Assembly (NCBI GenBank): GCA_009192285.1
Contig: CM018604.1
Span: forward strand, 2,418,001 to 2,482,000
DNA: 64,000 nucleotides
DNA from: Morchella semilibera
Taxonomy: Eukaryota > Ascomycota > Pezizomycetes > Pezizales > Morchellaceae
Direction of reading: 5' to 3'
Each line of letters starts with the position of its first letter. Positions within the stretch are counted from its first letter, which is position 1. Below the pieces are notes generated by a model that was not told the origin of the DNA, ran no database searches, and saw only the letters and a program-made list of their open reading frames with translations. A program made the position numbers and the translations under genes. Of the stretch, positions 1 to 11,300 are shown piece by piece.

Positions 1-1550
1 ACTTTAACACTCGGTGGTGGGGCTGGCGGTGGTTCGGCACCTGTATCTCACTCGAGTCCTGATGAAATGACCGAATCGTCAAGCACCATGGATCCAAACT
101 TTCCAGAAACAGTTCGAAGTAATAGCCCCCAATCTGACAGTGGGCCTTCCGATCGCGGTGGAAATTCTAGTGGTCAAGGTATTATGGGCAATCGTCCCCG
201 GCCTTTCTCAAGGAAGTCCAAGGCTGGAATCGAGCATACTGTCACCCCTGCCCGCGCAGGCCCTGACGGAGGGTTTATTTGCAAGTTTATAGAACGGGGG
301 AAAATCTGTGGACAATCATTCAAACTTCCCTCGGACATAAGGTTTGTTTGAAGCCCAATCTGCACGTTTTTTTCTGGATTTGATCTCTCATCGACATCTT
401 TTCTATAGATTCCATCTCATTGAAACCCATATGACATTTTCTCCGTTTCAATGTGACAGATGCAAACGAGTGTACACGAGGAAATCTCTTTACACTCGAC
501 ATCTGAAGGAAGTTCCTCAGGATAGTTCGACAGCAAGGCGAACTCGCCAATGTCCCCACCGCCTCGTCGAACAAGACGAATCTTACCGTATTCGAAAGAA
601 TACCTATGAAGCTCTTTGGGCAATCCAACTAAGCCAGGAGCAAGTTGACATTGCGGCCAACATCATTTCACAATACAATGGAAAGCTTCCTGGCCGACGG
701 AGACGTACGCAAAGCACCACTGAACCTGAGCTTCCCGCTGTTGTTTGTGCGGATACTTCACCACCAGCTAGCCACTCCTCCCGGCAGCCTGAAACTGGTA
801 AGACTCACACATAAGCCACTTTTCTCTGTCATATTCTAATCTATTGGCTTCTGAAGGGTTTCCTGCCCACCAGAATTCACCATATGATTCCCAACCTGAG
901 CCAGCCTACGCCCCACACATCATGAGGGTTTCCAGTGCCCCTAATCTTTACGCCCAAAATACAGTTACAGACTCAACGGGCAGCCGTAGACCTTCCCCTA
1001 TCCCATGTTTTAGCACAGGTCCTAGCAACTCGTACGAGGCGCTTCCCCCCTTCCATGGTCAACAAGATCCAAGTACTCTTGCTACGGGTACAACAGGTTA
1101 CGGCCGACAGTATTTGGCCCCTACCGATGCTCTTTACTCTTCGCAATCAAGGACACCTGGTTACTACGAAGCTCCGAGAGCATTCTCGACTTCATCTGAA
1201 GGTATAGCTCCTCACGTACTACAGGGTCGCCAAAGTTCCTGGGATGATGCAGGCGTTGAATCAAGTTACGAAACTACTCCCTGGTCCTCAGGGTCCCGTT
1301 CCGGATACCGCGATCCTATGACGTTCGAAAGCACTAGCCAGACCTCGAGTTATCAGTTTTCAACTGTGAGTAATATGCTTGGATTTGCTGGAGTGGTTGG
1401 CTTCTCAGTGTCCTAATGAATGCCGAACTTCATCAGGCCCCTCACAACGATCAAAGTTCCCAGGGATTCAGTCATGAGCTTAGTCCAAGGAGATGTAGTT
1501 ATCAAGGTGCACATCGTGATAGCAGCCCAAAGCAGAGGGATAGTTTGTAG
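1..1550 (+). CDS. C2H2-like zinc-finger protein (5' end outside window)
   Basis: The reading frame is open from base 1, so the start codon probably lies outside the window; the first Met in frame is at 67. I infer four exons: 1-341, 409-797, 857-1365 and 1437-1550, with GT-AG introns of 67, 59 and 71 nt. The last two introns carry CTAAT branch points and the frame is kept at every junction. The stop is TAG at 1548-1550. Joining exons 1 and 2 creates a finger with widely spaced cysteines (C-X8-C-X12-H-X4-H) followed by a C-X2-C-X12-H half finger. Downstream is a basic GRRRR patch and a Ser/Pro/Tyr-rich disordered tail. It is probably a nuclear DNA-binding or regulatory protein. The family is recognised only as C2H2-like and no orthologue is named. 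An alternative that reads through the last intron would stop at 1416. Confidence 0.72.
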
Positions 1551-3613
1551 CTGTTCCTGCAGGTCTATGGAGTCGGCCGTGAATTTGAGATAAAGGGGAC
1601 TTTTTTTTTTGGCCACCGGTTAACGAAATTCAAGTTTTGATTTATGAAAAGCGGATATTTTTTCGATTATTTGTATATGGGAGGCAAAGGTTTAAAATAA
1701 CACAATCAGAGCGTGAGATATTTTTCAGAATGACTGCTTTTGGAGGAAAATATTTGAAATGATCGTATGATTTAAAGTCTCCGTATATTTAGCAAAGTCA
1801 GCCGGGAGCTGCAGCTATGGATGGAATTTTTAGTCTCTTGAACTGTCTGTCAGCAAGCCCATTTGGAACTTATTTTGGATAGTGGATAGGGGAATGTGGG
1901 TTAGTACATGACAATAGGGAGTTGCGATAAGGCTACAGAAGAAGCGGGGGTAAAGGGAGGTTGGTAAAGTTACGTCTCTTTCCCGTGTTTCGGTGATAAA
2001 ATGTTGCCCTGACCCACCCCAGCATGCCCATCAGTAATCTGCGTGGTCATGTTACATCGACTTGTGTAATATGGACTTGAATACATGTGCTATGAAAGTA
2101 GCAATTGGGATATAACTGCCGGTTTTGACATGTAAAGTCTCCAGTTAAGGTATCATTTTTTTTCCAAATACCCTGGGTTAGCAGGTACATGTAGCCACAT
2201 GTATTATGTTGGACGAACGATATATATAAAAACATGCGGGCCATGAAAATTTTCAGTCAGTGGCGTAACTTAGCCAACAATGTGATACGGGAACAGGCGT
2301 CTTCGAGCTCGTTTGTGTATGTATATGTACTACGTTCGTGTGCGGGTCTGGAAATAAGTGCACATCATTCCTGGGACTTTGAATAAGCGGTAATTTATCA
2401 GATACAATTGGCTTGGTTCCAAAGTTGGAGATGTAGGGGGTAAGGGACATAGCTAGACGTGCCTTACGAGGGATCTGAGAGGCCTTAATCCATCGATCTA
2501 GAACCAAAATTAACCGTTATACTGCATGTATCTCCATGTGAGATGCGGATTTGAGGCCGGAGCGCTAAACACAACTATGGAGGTTGCCCTATTGGATTTC
2601 ATTGTATTGACTTGTAGCTGACAAGACCAAGTTATGTGTGTATACATGTATACAGGCTCCTGTGAGAATGTATGTACATACATGTAGTCTTGTAGACACT
2701 TTGGGTCAACCCCTGGATACTACATTACATGTAATTACCATTAGGAATAAATATAGCACTGGCTTTGAACACTCCAATGAGTTCATGATCATATAGATGT
2801 ATGTTTACATGACTTATTTATATTTTGTCTGAAACTCTCACTAGATCTGTCTTTAAGCCACGCCAAATTTATTTCTGTGGTAACACGTGTGTTGGGCCAT
2901 GGGGCGGGGTTTGAATTTTGGATACCCGGGAATGGCGCGAATAAGGTCACATACATGCAGTACATTTACCTAAATGGTTACTTTATTTTGGCTACTGCTC
3001 GCTGTAATTCGCTGCTCCTACGTGGAACACCATAATCTTAAACAATACGACATGTGGGCTGCTAGCTAGATGTAGTTTCACACCATGGTACAAACCGGGT
3101 ATGTTTTGTACACAGTTTAGACCTTAAGTACATGTACATGCATGTACACCACTACCAGATCAGTACGGCTGTGACTATATAATTGTAGTTACTGTATGAA
3201 TTTACTTTGGGTCGGGTCTGTCAGGATTCTCCCACATCTAACAGCTCTAATGAAACGTGCAGAAATTATTATACCTACCCGCCGGAGGCTGGTTGGGCGC
3301 ACTAGTGCTTGCAACCCTCTCAATAGTAAAATGAATTCGGGATTTTTGCTTATTCATCATACACTTATTTAATAAATAAGCTCATCTAGCTTGTCTAGTC
3401 TTCAAGGCTAACTTGAAGATTTTACCGCGCCTGGTTTACGAGTGATGTCTCATGATGCTGACTTGCTAGCACCCCCGATAAATTCTTCATCCGTCGCTCT
3501 AGTGGGAGTTAATGATTTACCAAATTGAAGATCAAATTTAATCCTAAAATTTAACCGCAGGGTTATCAAAATCTACATATATCTATAGATGGTGCGGTAA
3601 ACGTGTCAAAAGT

Positions 3614-3896
3614 GATTTTACCAACGGTGGTAAATTATTTTACCACCGGTGGTGAAAATAATACCAGCATTTATACCTCAAAATAGATAATAGCACAGAC
3701 CTTTTCGCCAAAAGGGGCTATATAATGCCAGTATATATGAACATTGTCCACCAGTGGGAATTTCACCACCAGTGGTAGGCCATTTTACCACCGGTGTGAA
3801 ACTGTTGGTATTAATGATAATGCAGAATAAAGACTGAAAGTCAGCATTTATACTGGAACAAGGACTGAAATTCGCTTATACAACCGTTGGTGAAAT
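3614..3896. repeat. Cluster of six palindromes around ACCACCGGTGGT
   Basis: Six related palindromic units occur near 3615-3634, 3638-3658, 3746-3760, 3761-3779, 3783-3802 and 3880-3895. Each is built on ACCANNGGTGGT and several are flanked by TTTT on the left and AAA on the right. A direct repeat GCATTTATAC is also present at about 3667 and 3844. The units vary in the central two bases. No reading frame explains them. They could be decayed inverted-repeat elements or clustered binding sites for a dimeric protein. Confidence 0.6.
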
Positions 3897-4300
3897 TACT
3901 TCTGACACATTTACCGCTCCATATAGAGGTTACAATTGAGACCAGTCCAGGCATGTCTCCGGTAGAATACAACGCATTTAAGGAGGTGAGTCCACCTACT
4001 TCAATTGTCACTTCTCGAACCACCAGCATGAATTGACAGATATGGGTAACAATGTTTTACTTTGAGCCTCGCTTTCATAAAGACTGTCAAAAACACCGAG
4101 AGTATTGGTAGAAACAAGGATATAGGCATGCATCGATATAGGTACATTTAGTCTAAATATATAAGTGATAGACCAGATACACCCACCCCTCCTCGGCTCG
4201 GGGTGCCTCATAGATTGTATTATTCTTCCGTAGTTGTTGTATTATAGCTTCTGAGCCTGTTTTAGTCAATGTTGTCAAATGTAGCCGGGTCATAGGTTTA

Positions 4301-4419
4301 GGGCCTGTTTGGAAACAGGCCAAAACGGAGTTTTCACCCTTGTAAACTCCGTTTCGACGATTCTTTTGTTAGGGCTGGATCTTTGGAAACTCCATTTTGT
4401 CTGGTTGCCAAACGGGGCC
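4301..4419. mobile_element. PIF/Harbinger-like MITE, 119 bp
   Basis: The left end reads GGGCCTGTTTGGA and the right end, read as reverse complement, GGCCCCGTTTGGCAA. They are imperfect terminal inverted repeats of the GGSCCYGTTTGG type, well known from PIF/Harbinger (Tourist-like) elements. The element is flanked on both sides by the trinucleotide TTA (4298-4300 and 4420-4422), the usual target duplication of that superfamily. Inside are two nested hairpins, one with GCCTGTTT/AAACAGGC arms and one with AAACGGAGTTT/AAACTCCGTTT arms. There is no coding capacity, so it would depend on a transposase encoded elsewhere. Confidence 0.6.
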
Positions 4420-5367
4420 TTATATATACAAATATACCATGGAAGGTCGATCGCGGCAACGCTGTAGGTTTCCGGTGTCTGCCCCGCCTCCAAAGTTCTC
4501 ACAGGTACATGTATATATATAAGTATATAAGGTACTTTTTTATGCTATAGTAGTTAGGTGACTAATTCCCTACTTCTTGCACATTCCTGCACGCGCCTGC
4601 AGTCGGCGGTGATGGCGGGTGAAAGTGCGAGTGATAATCCATGAAACTGAAGCAAACGGCCCCCCCGCTTATCTTAGATGTCCCAGGAGTTTTAACTACA
4701 TGTACATATAGTTTTAATCTCAAGAAACTCAGAATATATAAAATTATACATATATACATGTAGCTATGGGGATGATTACCATTTAATCTTACTCGTTAAC
4801 GTTCTCTGCCTGCGTCTTGATTGAATGAGTGCAGATACAGAGATAAGTACATACTAGCATGACATGGGGGTACTTGACGGGATACATGTATGCCAATACA
4901 TTACTCAACTGCGTGTACGTGTAAAGTATATGCATATAAAGTTAATCTCAGTTTTAAATTATTGCATCATGACATTCAATACCAGTGCTACCTGTAGCCA
5001 AGCATCATCTGACAGAAAAAATTTAACCCCCCCCCCCCCTTTCAGGTTGTCTATGAGGCTCGGTTCTTTCTCGAACCCACCAACAGCAAGATAGCACTGT
5101 GGGCCGCTCTGTGCTGTTCTCCGTAAATCTGAAATATTCCCACCTCCCCTCACCACCCATCACTATTCATTAACCACTCAACATTAACCATCAACCTGTC
5201 AACATAGCTAATCTTTATCTCTATATCTTTTACCGGATAGCATCCCAGTCTTCACCTTCGATTTCCTCATCCGTCAATATTTCTGTCTGTTTGTCGCTGA
5301 ACCATCTTCGTTTGTATGGCTTAGACGATTGTAAACAAACGCACAGCCAACGAAAGGACAACCAAAC

Positions 5368-8300
5368 ATGTCAACACGTCCCGTCTCAAGAGAGTCGCTC
5401 CTAACCACAACAATCCTCTCCCAAACACCTCTTACTTACTCAATCAATGTTGCATTATATAACTACCTCACAACCTACACCTCAGATCTCGCTCTTCTAT
5501 TGTCTACCCACAGGGAGGTATACTTTAGCCGCTTTGAATACTACACACATCGCCTCACGATCTTTCTCCGGGCCGTCACCCCGCATGCCCTTTCCACTAG
5601 CATCACTCAAGTTTCCTCCTCCAGTGGCGCCAGATCAAAGCCTAAAGGAGCGAGTTTTATCGCGGGTGCTAAAACAATTCTTCCAGTCCCAGAATCATTC
5701 ACCACAAACCTCATCCTGCCTCTGTTCAAGTCTGCATCTTCCTCAGCAGACGAGAGTCATTTCTTCTGCAGTACAGAGTTCCTGGACCTCATTACGGCGG
5801 TACTAGAACTCTATATACCGCAAGCTTTAAACTCTAAAGCATCTCTGAGGCCTCTAAGCTCAATCCTGGAATGTCTTCTCTATATCCCTGATGCAACACC
5901 CGGAATTGGACTTTTTGAGCGCCTCATTTCTTCAAATGCAGGAGGCCAAGTGCTGAAAAAGTTGATGGCATCAAAGAGCACGGTGGCAAAGGTCTTCAAC
6001 GCTGAACTATTGGAGTTTTACATATATCGTGTTGATTCACTTGTGGAATCATGCTTGGTGTCTCACGGAACAAGTGTTAAAGGTGCACTATCAGATTGGG
6101 CCGAGATTGTGGTCGTCAAATCAGCCCTAGAAGGGTTGGAGAAAGAATTAGAGACACATAATCTGCGAACTACATGCATAACTGGGGATCCAAAGAAAGA
6201 TTTGAAGAGGCAAGTTAAGCCCGAGAACTACCTTCCCGATTTGGGCCAAATGCGAGCGCTGAAGCCAAAATCTACGGCCGATATAAGAAGCCAAAACCCC
6301 TTCTCCTCCCTGGTGGCGGGAGGGCTAAACGATGAGCAGTCTATGATATTACCACCACAGAGTCAAGTTATCGAGATTCCTAAACCACAGCTAGATGAGT
6401 GCTCCCTTTTTACGCTTCGAAGGCTAGTAGGCAGTAATACCAAGTCTCCACAGTCAATCCCAGATGTACATGAGTCGTTGAAGACGTTGAAAACGTTGAT
6501 AACATTCCAGACACTGGCAAAGATTTTTGAGAGTTTTCCATGCGCATCGTGTAGTAAAATGTGCTCTGGGGATGTGTTCAGAGGAAAAGGCTTTTACTAT
6601 GTGAAACCAGGAATTAATTTCCCGGAGGGAACCAGCGAAGGAGATATTCCTGTCAATACGGAGGCAGCCAACCATATTGGCGGGGACAAAACAGAAAAAG
6701 AGGATGTCAAAGAAGGAAGGGGTGGTCAATGCAAAGGCAAGGGAAAAGGAAAAGTCAAAAAAGCCGGGAAACTACCAAAGATTGAAAATCTTGATAAAGA
6801 AAAGATACCATCAGAGGATCGCGAAACACCGGAAACCCTCCTGTCCGGACCTGCAAGTCCCGAGGCTAATGCCTATGTCCCCTCCTCAATGTTCTCGCAT
6901 GTACTAGGGCCTTGGAGGGTGATACTTTCAGAGCAAGCAATGAAAGATCTCATAGGTACAAGGCAAGATCGGGCGTTCCCAATAGTCGAGAGAATATTAA
7001 AGGAACTAGCCACTGGATACTGGAACCGCCGTAGCCCGACAAGACCACGGGTAACAGAAGTGGGATTGGGCACTAGTGGGCTTGATAATACAGCACCCGG
7101 TAATGTTGCTGGCAGCCATGGGGCAAAACAGAAAGATGTTCAGGAGGATAGCGAACCGGAATGGGTAATAGAAGAGTGGCAGGGAAATTACGACGAACGC
7201 GCTGTCTTAAAACTATATGAAGCTACTTATGGAGAGGACTTAGGAATTCTATGGGGTATTGAGGGCGCTCGGGACGATCTGAAAAGCAGTTGGAGACAGG
7301 CAATCAAGGTATGGAGGATAGGTGGCCGTAAAGAAATTTTGGAAAGTATTCCTATCATTCTTGAGACCCATAGGGGCTACGGCAATAGCTATATTCGAGG
7401 GTGTATGTTAAGACAGCTGAAAGAAGGGACGGGTAAATCATTACGACACTTGCCAGCAAATTTCGTACTGAGCGAGGATCCTGTGAAAAGGGAACGATTT
7501 GGAGCCACAGGAACCATCACAAAGGGGAATAAGTTATCAAAGGAGGGATACCTAGGATTACATGAAGCTCTAACCATTGGTAAAGTCTACACACTTAACG
7601 AGAAAATGTTTGAAAGTATTCAGGCATCTAAAAAATGCGGAGTGTTACCGGAATTTGCATTCGACGTTAGCGAGGAGGAGACTGAGATAGTGAGATGGTG
7701 GAGAAGCTCTGTTCTAGTATTAGGCCGTAGTGGTACTGGAAAAACGACATGTCTGGCTTTTAAGTTGCTGGCTGGCTATCTTACACGAACAGGCGTTGGG
7801 TTAGAGTCGAGACAGGTAAAGTCATAAACAATCACTCGGCCTATGATGAGCCAACGCTAACACGTGACTACCTTACCAATTTTGGGAGGGCCTTTTATTT
7901 AGATCTTCCTTACAAGAAGTCCAATTCTTGCAGGAAAGATTGCGAGATATGTGAGACGACTAATTGACTCGCAGCTTGGAAGATTTGATAACACATTATT
8001 GGAAGCCGAGCAAAACGATTCGGAGGCGCATTTGATTCGAGAAAACCCAAACAATGACCATGACAGTGCAGATAGAAGTCTTTTCAGCATTGGGAAAGAT
8101 GACTGGCCTCTTATCTGTACTTTTGATGAATTTTGTGGATTGTTAGAGAATACACTCAAGTACGCACTTTGAAATGATATCTATGCACAGCCTTACTAAT
8201 TAATTTACAGGATCTCTGATCGCGCCGACTTCACACCGACCAATACGGAAGAAATACGGTTGAGTTGGGAACACCGCAGAGTTGACTTCGCAAAGTTTAA

Positions 8301-11300
8301 GCGGACTTATTGGCCATCTCTCCCAGTACCTTTACGGAGGGAAATCTCGGTTGAACTGGTATTCGCCGAATTGATGGCGGTGATCAAGGGCGGAAACTAC
8401 GCTTCTGACTTTCACCCCCTGACAAAGAGTAGCTATTTGAAGCTTTCATCTCGATTGGCACCAACATTCTTAGAAGGTAGTAGAGAGCGCGAGAGTATCT
8501 GGAGAATATATGAGTTATACGAGGACCGCCGACGAACCCTAGGCGAGTGGGATGATCTAGATAGATGTAGAGGTATAAGAATGGGGCTACTTAAGGATCG
8601 AGAGCTCCTGGGGAGATTGCAAACTATTATTGGGGAGTGTTATGTGGATGAGGTGCAAGATCTCCGTGTTGGAGAGGTCGAAATTTTGTTGCGGGTGGTA
8701 GGAGATCCAAGAGGGATACACTTGGCTGGTGATACTGCACAGTGTATTAGTCGAGATTCTACCTTCAGATTTCAGGACGTAAAGGCATTGTTCTTTCACA
8801 TTTTTGGGTCGACGGTTGCCCAGGGGGGGTTCGAATCTTCAAAAACAACTGAGGCGGGTTTGGAGAAACCCAAGTTGTTCTTATTGGCAAGAAATTATAG
8901 GAGTCACCAGGGAATTTTGACATTGGCGAGTAGTGTGGTTGATCTACTCTGGAAAGGTAACTCGAACGCGTGAGGGGCTTGTGAGCTGAACTGACCAGTT
9001 ATGTGTAGTGTTTCCTGACACGATAGATAAACTGCAACCAGAGGTCGGCCATTACTTGGGCCCGAGGCCAAAGCTTTTTAGTGAGTTCATCTGCAGAGGG
9101 GGCGTCCGAGTCTCCGTAATCTGTAGTCCCTGTGGTAAGCTAATCAAGGTCATTTGTAGTCGGATTCTCGTCGGATTTGTTTTCGAACAAACTATCTGGC
9201 GCCGTGGATATAGCAGAAAATATCGCAGAGTTCGGTGCAGAGCAGGTTATTCTTGTCCGCGATGATGAGGCAAGAAAAACTCTAAGAGGCGAGATCGGCA
9301 CGGTAAATCTTATTCTCACAATTGTAGAGAGTAAGGGAATGGAGTTTGATGACGTTCTCCTATTCAACTACTTCTCTGGAAGCCCGGCAGGCCCAAGTTT
9401 CAGAGCCTTGGTTTCCATGGAGGAAATGGAAAACAAACAAGGGGCCGGGCTTATAGGGTTTGACAGGAGAAAGCATGCTGTGCTCTCCGCGGAATTGAGG
9501 GGACTCTATGTGGCTATCACCAGGACGCGAGCCAGGCTCTGGCTTATCGAGGAACATGAGAAAAACGTAACGGCGATGGCTAGGCTCTGGAGCAAGGATT
9601 CTGGTGATGGGTTGGTAGATATTGTTCTTAGGGGTGATAAAAATGTAAGTGGGGCCAATGTGCTTCTAGGGCCAACCACGTCGAGCTTGCTGATTAAATC
9701 ATTTTTGTGTGTGCCGCTACAGGCCACAGATATGATGAAGGAGATGAGACAAGGCAAAAGCAATAAGCCGGCTGATTGGTATCGAAAAGGTCTCGAGTTT
9801 CTAGAAAAAAAGCTTTGGTATCCTGTTCGTACATATATCCGTTCAAAACCCCCCTCAAAATAATCCCTATACTGACATCTTTAATTACAGGCGTTGAGGT
9901 GTTTCGAAAGTGCTGGAGATGCAGCTGGGCAGAACCTCTCAAAAGCACACATCTTAGAGCAGAAGGCAATTGACTTATCTTACGAACAACCTGCAGAGGC
10001 TAGGGCTCTATTCAAGGAGGCTGGTGTGCTATTCCTCGCGTCCAAACATCCGAAGCAGGCATCCAAATGCTTTACAACAATCATGGACTGGAAATCGGCA
10101 GCTGAGGTTTGGAGCAGTTCTGATCACGAACGTGCTGCTGGATATTATGAGAGGGCCGGCCTTTTTAAGGAGGCAGCAGGGCAGTATCACATTTACGGAA
10201 ATTTTGAAAAGGCAGCTGCTGCATATAGCCAAGGGCAGTGTTTTGTCGACCTACTCCAATATCTCACTGACCACCGCTATAAAATGAAGCCTTTGAAGTT
10301 TCGCAAGTTTGCCAGACTTGTCAACATGTTATTTAGGAGTCAAAAGGACGCCAGGAAAGATTTAAAGCTTATGGCAATAACGCTGCTGGGTTCGGACTCC
10401 GAAAAGGAGACCTTCCTAGTCCAGTATAACATGACTTCTGAATTAATACAGCATTATTTAACGACGAAGCAGTTCATGAAGGCTGTCAATACGTGTCTAA
10501 ACTTGGGGGACTACACTCAAGCTACTCAGATCATCGAGTATGGAGCTTTTGGGGACGATTTCAATGCTGACCTAGTGGACGAGATTTTTGCCTGGACAGA
10601 AACTAGGCGCCTGCAGGGTTCGATCTCCAACTTCTTGGGATATATGAATGAAGATATAGAAGGTAGTCGCTCTTCCACCCTAACCCCCCCAAAAGTTTTC
10701 GCTAGGGAAGAAACGAAGAGAAGTTGGAAGATTCTGGAGAGATCCGTCATGAGTCTCTTTCGAGAACTAAGAGTTTCCGAAGACGAAACCAAGTGGAATG
10801 TCTCAGACAAAGATTTACAACTGACCGCCGATTTGCTGGTAAGATATTTTACCGCTACTCCACAAACTACTATGACTATGACTCATTGCTCGCTTTTAGA
10901 TTGCCGCGAATGGTGACTACTTCGGGGCTAAATGTGACCCTAGGGAATTCCCTTTCCAATCCTTAGTAAGATGTACGGAGGCCTTAAAGAAGGCCAAGAA
11001 AGATGGATATTTCCCAATAGCAGTGGGAAGGTTTTACGGTATCTCCTACATCAAAGGGGATTCCTCCCGTGTGTGGGTGCTGCCACCGAGTCCACTCTTG
11101 CCCGACGGGGTAAGTATGATGATGACTTATAATGAAGCTTTCCAGGGCCTCAACAAGCAGCTTTCCAACGACATGGGCAAGAGTATCTACTCTCTTCTAG
11201 ACAATACGACTAAAGTATTGAGAAACGAGGCATTGTGTGAGGAATTTATCATCCGCGGCAGCTGCTCGCTCCAGGCGGAAGGCAAATGTCATTTCACACA

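Larger units (their letters stand above)
1551..5367. other. Intergenic spacer, about 3.8 kb
   Basis: No convincing gene was found on either strand. The spacer holds the 3' flank of the zinc-finger gene, more than ten ACATGTA palindromes (for example near 2186, 2644, 2683, 2725, 3132, 4505, 4697, 4755 and 4883), an array of ACCACCGGTGGT-type palindromes at 3614-3896, and a small MITE at 4301-4419. A poly-C run lies near 5027-5039. The last 200 bases, upstream of the helicase start, are rich in pyrimidines and CAAC/ACCA steps, as in a fungal promoter or 5' leader. Confidence 0.7.

Noticed and set aside
9135-9159. 25-nt intron in the helicase
   Set aside because: Too short for a spliceosomal intron; a GTGAGT donor at 9081 gives a 79-nt intron with a CTAAT branch point and keeps the frame.
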